From NCBI RefSeq assembly GCF_018991925.1, contig NW_024729710.1, forward strand, positions 451,398-515,397: DNA of 64,000 nucleotides, read 5' to 3'. Both the position numbers and the translations under genes were made by a program. Positions 37,594-50,334 of this stretch are shown here, one piece after another. How positions within the stretch are numbered: position 1 is the stretch's first letter; every line of letters begins with the position of its first letter. This DNA comes from Homarus americanus (taxonomy: Eukaryota > Arthropoda > Malacostraca > Decapoda > Nephropidae). The notes under the pieces are model-generated. The model saw only the letters and a list, made by a program, of their open reading frames with translations, searched no databases and was not told where the DNA came from.

Positions 37594-40500
37594 CACGCCT
37601 TCTAGTCCGCCAGGGTGCTGCACGCCTTCTAGTCCGCCAGGGTGCTGCACGCCTTCTAGTCCGCCAGGGTGCTGCGCCTCCCTCCGCCGGTGCTGCGCCT
37701 TGCACGCCTCCTAGTCCGCCAGGGTGCTGCACGCCTCCACTCCGCCAGGTGCTGCACGCCTCCCACTCCGCCAGGGTGCTGCACGCCTCCTACTCCGCCA
37801 GGTGCTGCACGCCTCCTACCCGCCAGGGTGCTGCACGCCTCCTACTCCGCCAGGGTGCTGCACGCCCCCAGTCCGCCAGGGTGCTGCACGCCTCCTACCC
37901 GCCAGGTGCTGCACGCCTCCCATCCGCCAGGTGCTGCACGCCTCCCAGTCCGCCACAGGGTGCTGCACGCCCCACTCCGCCAGGGTGCTGCACGCCTCCC
38001 TACTCCGCCAGGGTGCTGCACGCCCCAGTCCGCCAGGGTGCTGCACGCTCCCACTCCGCCAGGTGCTGCACGCCTCCTACCCGCCAGGGTGCTGCACGCC
38101 TCCTACTCCGCCAGGGTGCTGCACGCCTCCCACTCCGCCAGGTGCTGCACCCCCTATCCGCCAGTGCTCCCCTCCCGCACCCCCACCGCCAGGGTGCTGC
38201 ACGCCCCCACCGCCAGGGTGCTGCACGCCTCCTAGTCCGCCAGGGTGCTGCACGCCTCCCAGTCCGCCAGGGTGCTGCACGCCTCCCACTCCGCCAGGGT
38301 GCTGCACGCCCCATCCGCAGGTGCGCACGCCTCCCGCCAGGTGCTGCACGCCTCCCACTCCGCCAGGGTGCTGCACGCCTCCCATCCGCCAGGTGCTGCA
38401 CTCCTATCCGCCAGGGTGCTGCACGCCTCCTACTCCGCCAGGTGCTGCACGCCTCCTACCCCGCCAAGGTGCTGCACGCCTCCTACTCCGCCAGGGTGCT
38501 GCACGCCTCCTAGTCCGCCAGGGTGCTGCACGCCTCCCAGTCCGCAGGGTGCTGCACGCCTCCTAGTCCGCAGGTGCTGCACGCCCCAGTCCGCCAGGGT
38601 GCTGCACGCCTCCCATCCGCCAGGGTTGCACGCCTCCCCATCCGCCAGGGTGCTGCACGCCTCCTACTCCGCCAGGGTGCTGCACGCCTCCATCCGCCGC
38701 GCCCCCTATCCCCAGTGCACGCCTCCGCAGGTGCTGCACGCCTCCCACTCCGCCAGGGTGCTGCACGCCTCCTACTCCGCCAGGGTGCTGCACGCCCTAC
38801 TCCGCCACAGGGTGCTGCCGCCCCTAGTCCGCCAGGGTGCTGCACGCCTCTAGTCCGCCAGGTGCTGCACGCCTCCTAGTCCGCCACCGGTGCTGCACGC
38901 CTCCCCGCCAGGGTGCTGCACGCCTCCCACTCCGCCAGGGTGCTGCACGCCTCCCAGTCCGCCAGGGTGCTGCACGCCCTACTCCGCCAGGGTGCTGCAC
39001 GCCTCCTACTCCGCCAGGTGCTGCACGCCTCCTACTCCGCCAGGGTGCTGCACGCCTCCCACCCGCCAGGGTGCTGCACGCCCCAGTCCGCCAGGTGCTG
39101 CACGCCTCCTACTCCGCCAGGGTGCTGCACGCCCATCCGCCAGGTGCTGCACGCCTCCTACTCCGCCAGGGTGCTGCACGCCTCCTACCCGCCAGGGTGC
39201 TGCACGCCTCCTACTCCGCCAGGGTGCTGCACGCCTCCCATCCGCCAGGTGCTGCACGCCCCACCCGCCAGGTGCTGCACGCCCCACCCGCCAGGGTGCT
39301 GCACGCCTCCCACTCCGCCAGGGTGCTGCACGCCTCCACCCGCCAGGGTGCTGCACGCCTCCCACCGCCAGGGTGCTGCACGCCCACTCCGCCAGGTGCT
39401 GCACGCCTCCTAGTCCGCCAGGGTGCTGCACGCCTCCCACTCCACAGGGTGCTGCACGCCTCCCACTCCGCCAGGTGCTGCACGCCCTAGTCCGCCAGGG
39501 TGCTGCACGCCTCCACTCCACAGGGTGCTGCACGCCTCCCACCCGCCAGGGTGCTGCACGCCTCCTATCCGCCAGTGCTGCACGCCTCCTACCGCCAGGT
39601 GCTGCCCGCAGGCACCCATCCGCCAGGGTGCTGCACGCCTCCTAGTCCGCCAGGGTGCTGCACGCCTCCCTACCCGCCAGTGCTGCACGCCTCCACTCCG
39701 CCAGGGTGCTGCACGCCTCCTAGTCCGCCAGGGTGCTGCACGCCTCCTACTCCGCCAGGGTGCTGCACGCCTCCTACTCCGCCAGGGTGCTGCACGCCTC
39801 CCTACTCCGCCAGGGTGCTGCACGCCTCCCTAGTCCGCCAGGGTGCTGCACGCCTCCCACCGCCAGGGTGCTGCACGCCTCCCTACTCCGCCAGGTGCTG
39901 CACGCCTCCTACTCCGCCAGGGTGCTGCACGCCCCTAGTCCGCCAGGGTGCTGCACGCCCCTACTCCGCCAGGTGCTGCACGCCTCCTACCCGCCGGTGC
40001 TGCACGCCCCACCCGCCAGTGCTGCACGCCTCCCACTCCGCCAGGTGCTGCACGCCTCCACCCGCCAGGTGCTGCACGCCCCACCGCCAGGGTGCGCACG
40101 CCCCCATCCGCCAGTGCTGCACCCTCCCACCCGCCAGGGTGCTGCACGCCTCCCTACTCCGCCAGGGTGCTGCACGCCCCAGTCCGCCAGGGTGCTGCAC
40201 GCCTCCCTACTCCGCCAGGGTGCTGCACGCCTCCTACTCCGCCGGGTGCTGCACGCCTACTCCGCCAGGGTGCTGCACGCCTCCTACTCCGCCAGGGTGC
40301 TGCGCCTCCCTCCTCCGCCAGGGTGCTGCACGCCTCCTACTCCGCCAGGGTGCTGCGCCCTATCCCAGGGTGCTGCACGCCTCCTAGTCCGCCAGGGTGC
40401 TGCACGCCTCCTACTCCGCCAGGTGCTGCACCTCCTCTCCGCCAGGGTGCTGCACGCCTCCTAGTCCGCCAGGTGCTGCACGCCTCCTACTCCGCCAGGG

Positions 40501-41187
40501 TGCTGCACGCCTCCTAGTCCGCCAGGGTGCTGCACGCCTCCTAGTCCGCCAGGTGCTGCACGCCTCCTAGTCCGCCAGTGCTGCACCCGCCAGTGCTGCC
40601 GCCTCCTATCCGCCAGTGCTGCCTCCTAGTCCGCCAGGGTGCTGCGCCTCCTAGTCCGCCAGGGTGCTGCACGCCTCCTACTCCGCCAGGTGCTGCACGC
40701 CTCCTAGTCGCCAGGTGCACCCTCCTACTCCGCCAGGGTGCTGCACGCCTCCTACTCCGCCAGGGTGCTCGCCTCCTACTCGGGTGCTGCACTCCTACTC
40801 CGCCAGGGTGCTGCACGCCTCCTACTCCGCCAGGGTGCTGCACGCCTCCTACTCCGCCAGGGTGCTGCACGCCTCCTACTCCGCCAGGGTGCTGCACGCC
40901 TCCCTCCCGCCAGGGTGCTGCACGCCTCTATTCGCCAGGGTGCTGCACGCCTCCTACTCCGCCAGGGTGCTGCACGCCTCTAGTCCCCAGGTGCTGCACG
41001 CCTCCTACTCCCGCCAGGGTGCTGCACGCCTCCCTACTCCGCCAGGGTGCTGCACGCCTCCTACTCCGCCAGGGTGCTGCACGCCTCCTACTCCGCCAGG
41101 GTGCTGCACGCCTCCTACTCCGCCAGGGTGCTGCACGCCTCCTACTCCGCCAGGGTGCTGCACGCCTCCTACTCCGCCAGGGTGCTG
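37594..41187 (+). repeat. 3.6-kb GC-rich 27-bp minisatellite
   Basis: About 130 head-to-tail copies of a 27-bp unit: GTGCTGCACG, CCTCCTACTC, CGCCAGG. Variable positions are the middle (CCTACTCC, CCTAGTCC, CCCACTCC, CCCAGTCC, CCACCC) and the GGG/GG run. Many copies are 23-26 bp through single-base loss. The last ~7 copies (41000-41187) are almost identical; the first three share a CTTCTAG variant. Because 27 is nine codons and the unit lacks most stops, two plus-strand frames (CTPPTPPGC and AARLLLRQG) and two minus-strand frames (PGGVGGVQH and PWRSRRRAA) stay open for long distances. That is arithmetic, not evidence of coding. Confidence 0.97.
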
Positions 41188-41266
41188 TATAGGCTATTGA
41201 GGCTTAAGTATAAAACACGATATGGCGGTCGATTTTTTTTTTCGGTATTGGCTGATGGGTTGGTTT

Positions 41267-41354
41267 GGTTTGGGTTAGGTTAGGTTAGGCTAGGCTAGGC
41301 TAGGCTAGGTTAGGTTAGGTTAGGTTAGGTTATGCTAGGCTAGGTTAGGTTAGG
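41267..41354 (+). repeat. Interstitial telomeric repeat with TAGGC variants
   Basis: TTAGG units interleaved with GCTAGGCTAGG variants. Confidence 0.92.
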
Positions 41355-41455
41355 CAAACATTGATGGTCGTCGGTGAGTAAATATAAGGTACAGGCCTAT
41401 GATGAGTGGGTTGTTATATAGATGGTGTACCTGTGTGATGAACCCTGGTGTGTGT

Positions 41456-41690
41456 TCCTTCCTTCCTTCCTTCCTTCCTTCCTTCCACTCCCCGTACCCC
41501 TTCCCTCTCTACCTACCAACCCCTCCCTCCCTTTTCCTTACCCCACCCTATCTCCTCTTTCCTCCCTCCTTCCTCCTTCCCTCCCTCCCTCCTCCCTCCC
41601 CTCCTCCCTCCCCTCCTCCCTCCCTCCTCCCTCCCTCCCTCCCCCCTCTCCTTCCTCCTCCCTCTTCAAATTCCATCTCTCTCTCACCTT
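41456..41690 (+). repeat. (TTCC)n and polypyrimidine tract
   Basis: Eight TTCC units (41457-41487) followed by a CCTCC/CCCTCC tract with hardly any purine from 41515 to 41665. Confidence 0.93.
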
Positions 41691-41935
41691 AACAATAATT
41701 TCCATCTCTATCTCCAGCCAATATTTTCCTCATCCATTTCCAAATTGGTGGATTGTCAAAAAGAGTGATAATTGTTATAGAGTGATGACCTGGCAGGTAA
41801 TTAGTGGCTTTTAGCGTTAATTGCTTCTAAAATGGTCTTCCATAATTACGGGGAGGTAGAGTGCTTTGGGGATGCAATAGGAGGTAGGTGGTAAGCTTGG
41901 CCTAGGAAGATGGGGAAGGAGGGTAGTGTATTACA
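41691..41935. other. Spacer between arrays
   Basis: No array and no gene. Confidence 0.5.
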
Positions 41936-42880
41936 GGGGAAGGGGAGTGTGTTATGGGGAGTGTGTTATGGGGGGGTGTATTATGGGGAAGAGTGTGTTA
42001 TAGGGAAGGGGAGTGTGTTATAGGGGAAGGGCATGTGTATAGGGGAGTGTGTTATGGGGAGTGTGTGTTATGGGGAAAGGGGAGTGTGTTATGGGGAAAG
42101 AGTGTGTTATGGGGGAAGGAGTGTGTAATGGGGGAGAAGTGTGTTATGTGGGGAAAGGGCCTGTATGGGGAAGAGGTGTGTTGTGGGAAGAGTGTGTTAT
42201 GGGGAAGGAGTGTGTAATGGGGAGAGTGTGTTATGGAGAAGGAGTGTGTTATGGGGATGGGGGTGTGCTGTGGGGAGAGTGTGTATGGGGAAGGGGAGTG
42301 TGTTATGGGGGAAGGGCAGTGTTATGGGGGAAAGAGGTGTGTTATGGGAGAGAGTGTGTTGCTAAGGAGAGTGTATTTATGGGGAAAGGGGAGTGTATGT
42401 GAGGAGTGTGTTATGGGCGAAGGGTGTGTTATGGGGAAGGGTGTGTTATGGGGAAGGTAGTGTGTTATGGGGGAAGTGTGTTATGGGAAGGGTAGTGTGT
42501 TGTATGGGGGAAGGGTAGTGTGTTATGGGGGAAGGGTGTTAGTGTGTTATGGGGAAGGGAAGTGTGTTATGGGAGAATATTTATGGAAGGAGTGAGAATT
42601 GTGTGTAATGGGGAATTAATGTGTTATGGGCAGAAGGGTGTGTTATAGAAGAGGTATGAAGCTACAAGGAAGGAAGTGTGTTATAGGGGAAAGGAGTGTG
42701 GTGGTGTGTTATGGGGAAGGAAGTGTGTTATGGGGAAGTAGTGTGTTATGAAGGAGTGGCAGGTGTGTTATGGGGGAGGAAGTGTGTTATAGAGGGTATG
42801 TTATAAGGGAGTGTGTAATGGGAGGGGAGTGTGTTATAAGGGAAGGGGAGTGTGTTATAAGGGAAGGGGAGTGTGTAATG
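41936..42880 (+). repeat. G-rich ~20-bp minisatellite
   Basis: About 45 irregular copies of GTGTGTTATGGGGAAGGGGA, with units of 13-26 bp that differ in the number of G and in loss of the GGGGA part. Less ordered toward 42600-42880. Strongly G-rich on the plus strand. Gly/Cys/Val frames over it are artefacts. Confidence 0.93.
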
Positions 42881-45235
42881 TAATGAACGTTATCGAAGGA
42901 AAGAATATTTGCAATTTCTCTTTATATCGCCTTTGTTTCATATATTTTTGGAAGATATGATAATAATAATAAAATCATTGCTGAACGAAAAGCAACATAT
43001 TCAGGTGATATTCTTTTTTAGTTAATGAATTACCTGAGTGGTCCATATAATGTCTAGTGGCCACCATATGTAAAATAAACCAGGGTTGTGTAAACATTGT
43101 AAATACAGAAGACTCCGTACTGTGACTCGACGTTTATGAATTCTGTAAACTATAGATGTTATGGATTTAGGATCAAATGCAATCGATCCTAAGGTCAAAA
43201 CAGGATATTAAACCTTACAAGTAAGAGAATTTGATCCTCTTACTCGTTATAAAATCATTTAATACCTTTCAGTAGTGTTGACAGTCATCTTGATCACTGT
43301 AATATATATTAAATCTTGTGTTTTTACTGGAGAATTATTAATGGAAGAAATGTAGAGAAATTTACCAAAATATGAAGAGAGAGAGAGAGAGAGTTAAATA
43401 TTTCAAAATGCATTATATATGTCAACATTACCTGCCAACTGCAATATTTCCCTCGTCCACCTGACTAGCTAGGCGTCTTGATTGGCCAGAAACCTTAATT
43501 TTTGTTTATTTTTTGTATCGTTTAAACTGCAAAATTATTAAAGAGAAATGCTATCCAAGTTTACCTGTACCTGTGTGTGAGGCGCTGTACCTCAACACGT
43601 GCCCTAGATATCGCCCGGACAGCAAGACAACAAAGTGAGCAACCATCCAGGATCCTCATCCCCATTATCACCGGGGCCACGCGAGGGTCAGGCAGTTGTA
43701 TTATCTCCCCGCAGTTATTTACTCATCATCGAGCGTCAGTATCCGCTCCAGTGTGTGAAGGACTGACTACCAGCTTCTTTATGGGTGTAGGCGCCTCGTG
43801 GAGATTTCAATGCCTGTGAATGAACAAAGCCGTTATGAACTCCTCGTATTCTTGGTAAGCGGGCTCCTAACACTGCCGAAAGCGGAGTTGAGAGCGATAG
43901 TGTCCCTCCAATGACTGGTCTGTAGAGTGAATATGAATGAACAGGTGAGGGCTGGGCTGTCTGGCATCGAAGGTTTGTTGACATACCAGACTTGACCCGG
44001 AACTAACTGATTTGAGTAAGTATTCCAGTGTTTGAGGAGTGTATTTACAGGGAACATAAAAAGGGTGTTTTTCTTTCATCCCGGCCAGATAAATAATTTA
44101 AGATTTATTTTGATTCATTTGTCTTATGCCTCAAGTATGGGTGTGTGTTTATGTGCTGGGGAGGACTTATGGCAGCCTGAGCCTCTGTCCAGCTTGTGTA
44201 GCGAGGTCATGACGGGGCGAGAGTGACCCAGTACCCAGGAGTAAATGTGAGCACAGCAAAGAACTACACAAGGGAACACATTAAGTGAGAGACACTGACT
44301 ACACTATAGTATCTTAGCTGGCGGGGAGGGGTCCAGCTGTCTCTAGAATTGCTGATGTAAATGCAAAATAATGTAAGTGAACATTTGTAAAGTACACAAT
44401 TCTGTAAGTACATAAGTGTATATTTGGGCAATCCTCTAAGTACACATACATATAAATACACACTTATATACGTGAAGACTAATAAAATAAGTCAAAATAG
44501 GACTTAAAATGAGAATTTCATAAGTTGTGACCAAACCAAACACAAACACTACCTCGCCAGCTGCCGCTTCACTGTATATCGCGTCACCGTTCCAATTATG
44601 ATGATTTTATACCAAAGTGCTAAAGGCATTTAACTGCCATATATATTCCAGTAACTGCATAAGTTTTAACAAGATCGGTGAAAGTGTTGGTGAGTACAGT
44701 AGCAGGTAATAACATGGCCCAGGTCTCGAGTCTCAAAAAATCGTACGTTCGATTTTTCCCTCAGATTAGAAGGAAGATAATGCAAGTGGTTACCTTTCTC
44801 TGAGTTGCCTTAATAGGAATTATTTACTTGATAATTGAATACCATATATCAGTAATCCTCGTAATTATCTCGATAATTTTGATTGATATCTTGAGAAATA
44901 TATCTGAAACCTTGGTAATTATATTTGATATCTTAATATTATATCAGATATCCCGATTATATTTTGTCTCCCAATAATTATATGTAAGTTCTCTATAATT
45001 ATATTTAAAACCTTATAATTATTTCAGTACAGGATAATTATATATATATATTTGAGATGGTTAGAATTACATTTGAGAAGTGAGGTAACTGTGTCTAAAC
45101 CCTGTGTCTGATAATTGGAGGTAATTATCATCGATTTTGTGGGTCTTTTATCCTGAAATTTTGAGGTGAATCATAATTGAAATCTGACATAATTGTATTT
45201 AAGATTCAAAGGAAATTAGTTCTTTTGAAATATAT

Positions 45236-45237
<2 letters not shown>
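42881..45237. other. Non-coding stretch
   Basis: Has a short (GA)8 at 43377-43394, a moderately GC-rich part at 43570-43960 with several 60-80 codon frames of no recognisable family, and an AT-rich degenerate repeat (TAATTATATTTGA with GATATCTT) at 44850-45050. Confidence 0.45.

Positions 45238-45322
<85 letters not shown>
45238..45322 (+). repeat. (CT)n microsatellite
   Basis: 42 uninterrupted CT units. Confidence 0.98.
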
Positions 45323-45324
<2 letters not shown>

Positions 45325-47118
45325 ACGACCAAACATACAGACAGACGATAAACTGAGAGATTCTGACGTTACATATGTAAACTGAGTAAATAGAGAAATA
45401 ACAAGAATGAAAAATAAGGCTCAATGTCAACATCCATGAAGGATTGCATTTAAGATCAGACAAACTTGTTACGTCCTGACACCGAGAGCTGATGTAAAAG
45501 AGGTGTAACATTACCAAGCTGTGAGTCCTGGTGTGTTGTTGCAAGTATTTGAGCTGTATGTTGTAAGGGATAGAGTGTTGCAAGATGTGAAGCTATGATA
45601 TTTGAAGAGGTGTGTTGCAATTGTTGATACTTTTATTCTTGTGTTGTGTTGTATGCCCTTGCAATGTAGTATTGCTAGAGTTCTGGAGTACTATAGTGTT
45701 GCAGGTGTGGATACCGTAGTTTTGTTAGAGAGTGATGATGGTGTAGTGGTGGAAGAGGTCACACAGTTATGGATCAAGGTGGCACTATAATTTTGGCACT
45801 GATATTGGAAGAGTGCCACAACAGGAGAAAGGAATATATAGACATAAAGGCCAAGAAAGATAGGGGGTAAGGAAAGCAAGGAGGACGGAGAGGGCAGATA
45901 GAAAAGGGCAAGGTGGGTAAGGAGGAAGGAAAGAACACATAAAAAAGGGCAGGGAGGGATGAAAAGGCAAATAACAAGGGCAGGTAGGAGCGACGAAGAC
46001 TTGTAAGGTGTTAACACATCTCTATCTTATCAAGGTTATGTTATTACCTTTATACAACGGTTATCATATATAAATTACTATACCTGTACTTCCTAATATT
46101 TTCCTATACAGACATTTCATAAAAAGATTACATAACTTTTAAAATACAAGAGAAATATTCTTCCACTGAGGGCGGACGCATCTAACAGAGACAAGGGGTG
46201 ACAGCGAAGAACATAATCAGACATTTTATCTCTTAGAACGTTATTATGAACGTGAGTTATGGCGGGTCTTAGGTAGCATAGGGTGGAGGCGTGGTAAGAC
46301 CTATTGCCTGTGAGGAGACGATTCGCTTCTTAGGGTAGTGAGTGAGTGTATTTTCGAAGCATATAGATCAGTGTGTATCTAGTGTGTGATGGCTGTCGGT
46401 TCACAAGGAGGAAAAATCATTATACTTACTGTTTAGATTAGTACTGTCTGTATGTTAGTTTGTATGTTTATTTAGCTATTGGGTGAACAGTGTTGCGTGA
46501 ACGGTTAAATAGACACAGGATGATTAAAGAACATTATGTAAATCAAGAATAAAAGGAGGAATGCAATATAATGGAAAGTTTGGGTAAAAAAAAAAAGGCG
46601 AACCATTGCCAAACTCTGCAGCATCTTGGACAACGAAAAAAATAGAAATTTCCCAGTTTATGGAGACGAGTTGGAGTTATGAGCGGGAGAGGAAGAAGAT
46701 CTGCAGTGAAATAGCCTGAAGGAAAACCTCAAATGGTGTGTCGGAGGCAAAGTTTTGGAGTCTTGACGGCGATGAAATTGATGGCTCTTGACAGTGTACA
46801 TACCTTTAGACGTATAGATCTATCGTTATCATTCAATTAATAAATAGCAACAGATATTCTATTAATCATGGAGTAAATTATAAAGAAAAATCACAAACAC
46901 TTTGAAGACAGTCATAGCATATAGTAAGTCCGGAAAGTTTGTGAAAGACCGGGAATAAATCTAGGTTATGTTTCCTTCCAACTAGGGTAGATGTGTGTGG
47001 CGCAAATCATGAGTTATGTCGGGATTAAGGTGTCGGACACTAGACAAAATATTGCGTCCAGCCTGCGACAGATGGCACTGCAGTATCGTAAGACGCGGCT
47101 GTGAAGTGCCAGAAGAGA
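45323..47118. other. Non-coding stretch
   Basis: 45830-46000 is purine-rich (GGAAGG, AAGGGC). No gene recognised. Short frames near 46570-46720 lack any motif. Confidence 0.45.
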
Positions 47119-47273
47119 AGACCCGTGAAGCATTGTTGCAAGACTCGTGAAGCATTGTGGCACACTCGTGAAGCATTGTTGCAAGACTCGTGAAGCATTG
47201 TGGCAAGACTCGTGAAGCATTGTTGCAAGACTCGTGAAGCATTGTTGCAAGACTCGTGAAGCATTGTTGCAGA
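47119..47273 (+). repeat. 22-bp minisatellite, ~7 copies
   Basis: Unit GACTCGTGAAGCATTGTTGC plus AA, with GTGGCA variants in two copies. The minus-strand Met-Leu-His-Glu-Ser frame is a by-product. Confidence 0.94.
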
Positions 47274-47279
47274 TCCTCC

Positions 47280-47495
47280 CCATCCTGCATCCTTCTCTCC
47301 CTCTCTCTCCTCTTACCTCCTTTGCCCCCTCCTTTTTCTTAATCCTCTTCTCCCTCCTTCCCTCTCTCTTTTCCCATCCCCTTCTAACTTTCCATCCCAC
47401 TTCCTTTCCTTTCTCAAACCTTCCCCTTCCTCCCTAGCCCCTTCTCCCCTCCTTCCCTTCTCCCTCCCCTTCCCCTCCCTTCCTCCCCTCCCTAT
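47280..47495 (+). repeat. Polypyrimidine tract
   Basis: CTCC/CCTT-rich, following the 22-bp array after a few bases. Confidence 0.88.
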
Positions 47496-47721
47496 CATTT
47501 TTGACGAACATGACATAAAACCTCACAATAGTATGACCGCGAGTGACAGGCGTGATGGCCCGTGTTACGTCCTGGTAAACACAATCGTTCCTGTTTTAAG
47601 AGACCGATTTTCTCTCTTACCCGAGGATAGAATCAGTCTCATATGGTAATTAAAAGTTGAATGGTTGAGTGGCTGTCAGTTTTAATAAATCCCATTAAAA
47701 TTAATAATGTTAATGGTTCAT

Positions 47722-47768
47722 ATAGGTTAGGTTAGGTTACGTTAGGTTACGTTAGGTTACGTTAGGTC
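47722..47768 (+). repeat. Interstitial telomeric repeat with ACG variant
   Basis: TTAGG units with three regularly placed TTACG units, giving a 10-bp period GTTAGGTTAC. Confidence 0.9.
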
Positions 47769-49150
47769 TATTAGAACGATGAGAGGCGAGAGGGGGTGTT
47801 CTCTCTCTCTCTGATATATAACACCCGCTTTAGGTACACGACAGTCTAAGAGGCACAGCCGTGAGTAATATTGCTCTTTTACCACTTAATACCACAACGA
47901 GGAACACTTTAATACCTCGTGTATATCACAAACTTAATGCACTTTAAATTTGTAGTTAAATTCTTTCCTTCCCTCCAAAAGTCGCCTCACGGAGAGCTTC
48001 TGTGTGTTAGTTTATGATTCTCTGGTACAATGATTATCCACTTTGCGATATGTATGAAATCATTTTACGTGAGATATAGGATGTTAATGGGTGTACTGAG
48101 ATGCATCGTTGGCGTAACTCAGTCTTGTACGCTATATACGCTTCCTTCATCGTATAACACTGGCGTATTAAGCGTAAGAATAGCAGGAATATTGTACCGT
48201 GTTATCTTTTTTTGTACAATATGACTTTCATTCGCTATAATGGACTCAGTTTTTTTTTCTGTGGGTTCACTGTAGTGAATCGTGTTATTGTGATGTATAT
48301 TTTTCATTGTTTTAGCTTCATTTTCATCTGTATTTACGACTCGTTATCTTCTCGAACTTTAGAAACTGATGTTATGACTCAACACTGTGTATATTATATT
48401 AGCAATTTGTAGTAGATACTTAAACTTATTTAATTTTTTTTATCATAATGTAGGTGATGGAAACAGTAATTCTTCTCCAACATAATTTTATTTTTATTAA
48501 TCTACTACAAAATCTAATTCTCTAAATATTATTACATCAACAATTACAACTACAGCTACATTATTTAGAACTGTGAATCTAACGTTAAGACGAAACCCAG
48601 CAGCCAGTCCACTAAGACAATCGTAAATATCTTCCCAAAGACAGTGAATTTACGCTCCCATTATCCCCGCTGTCATTATTAGAAACTCATTAGTGTAAAA
48701 CTATTACCTGGAAATTATGAGACACAGTTTTCCCCGTAACAACAAGAAAGTTATTAAAAAGTAACAAAGCAACAGAGGAAAGACATGTTAATAGAGTCTC
48801 CCCTTAAGGATGAATCTCCTGTTTTCTGAAAGGGGTTACGTCATAAGCAATACGGTGTCAGGGGTACCAACAAAACCACAAATTATACTGCAATTCTTTT
48901 TCATCAGTGTTGCCAACTTAATGGTGTGAGGCTGCTGAGTAAATACTGCCGTTGTTTACTGTACTAAGGGTCACTGGTGTTTGTCTGAGGCACCCCGTAG
49001 TTCACCTAGCTGTGCATGGGTACCTAACATTACAGTTGGATACATGAAGGTGGTCGAGTACAGTACCAGTCACGTTATGTATTCAGGGCGCTGTATTTTC
49101 TCTCTAGTCCCGGTATTTATTGAACTCATTAAACAGGAAACAGAATGTAT
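47769..49150. other. Non-coding stretch
   Basis: AT-rich. An hAT-like end motif (CAGTGTTGCCAACTT) at 48906 has no partner I can see. No gene. Confidence 0.5.
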
Positions 49151-49260
49151 CTTTACCCCGCCATCTGTTGAGCTAATTATCAACAGAAGGACATAACAGC
49201 AACCGGTAGGAGGTAAACAGAGAGACGGTCGCCTTTACCCCGCCATCTGTTGAGCTAATT
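49151..49260 (+). repeat. 28-bp direct duplication
   Basis: CTTTACCCCGCCATCTGTTG and the following AGCTAATT occur identically at 49151-49178 and 49233-49260, 82 bp apart. The sub-motif CGCCATCTGTT recurs at 51769. Confidence 0.9.
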
Positions 49261-49331
49261 CGGACGTAATGATACAAACTTGATCATTATGGACGGGGTT
49301 GCTGGTCCTGATGACACTGGCCTTGTCTGCT

Positions 49332-49360
49332 GAGGTTAGGTTAGGTTAGGTTAGGTTATG
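49332..49360 (+). repeat. Interstitial telomeric repeat (TTAGG)n
   Basis: Five to six TTAGG units. Confidence 0.9.
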
Positions 49361-49800
49361 TTGTATGAAATAATTGATGTTGGGCAGCGGGGGGAGGAGT
49401 TTTAAGTACAGTAGGTATGAGTCGTTGTTGTTTTTCAGCTCTTGGTTTTACACATGTTAAATATTTTCTTCATTTTTTTTCTTTTATAAATGAGAATAAA
49501 ACACTACACACACGTACATATATAACACATATGCGAGTACACAGAGTATATACAAATGATCTTAGTATGTAGTTTATCAATGCCACAGGTGAGGTCTAGT
49601 GAACGGTACTTAACAACCCTAATGGCTCAGGTATGTTAAGGAAGACCACAGTAGTACAGTAAGTAGAGGTTATGGGTCTATAGGTTAAGTGTAGCACGCC
49701 ACTAAGGCCACTATTACCTCAACACCATTATCTCCATTATCATCACCTTCATTTCCACATCGTCACTATCAGAAACATTAATGTGTTTATCGTCATCATC
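49361..49800. other. Non-coding stretch
   Basis: No gene or array. Confidence 0.5.
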
Positions 49801-49804
49801 ACTA

Positions 49805-49985
49805 CATAACTTGATTACACCACTATTCACCACCACACTCACCACCACACTCACCACCACACACCATACTACCATACACACCACCTCACCACCATACACC
49901 ATACCACCTTCACCACCTCACCACCATACACACCACCATACACCACACCGCCATACACCACACTCACCACCACAAACCACCACAC
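49805..49985 (+). repeat. CAC/ACCA-rich minisatellite
   Basis: Imperfect CACCACACT and CACCATACAC units. The Thr/His-rich frame is a by-product. Confidence 0.88.
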
Positions 49986-50113
49986 CAGCAGCTGCGTGGC
50001 CACAAAGTTTGACTATCAGCCGTAGCAAGAAGCGTCAGGCGAGGAACAGCAGTGATTCAGTAACAGAGGCACGAGGCAGGCCAGACCCACCACAAACTTG
50101 TCCAAATTAAGCC

Positions 50114-50117
<4 letters not shown>

Positions 50118-50152
<35 letters not shown>
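50118..50152 (+). repeat. (GT)n microsatellite
   Basis: 17 GT units. Confidence 0.95.
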
Positions 50153-50334
50153 TTCGAACTATTAAAAAGTGGTGTTAATATATGTTCTTCATCTTGGTCA
50201 GAATAATAAATGTTCCGTGTCGTGTTTTAAGAGCTGTCAGTCTACAAGTTTTTAACCCACTTTAATGTTCAAGGTTTCTTAATTTTTCTTTCTCGCTGCT
50301 GTATTTTTTTTCGTTGGATTTTATAGTTTTTGGG

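Noticed and set aside
37542..41200. Open frames up to 323 codons across the 27-bp array
   Set aside because: All are the same nonapeptides permuted, overlap in four to six frames on both strands, and follow from a stop-poor 27-bp unit.
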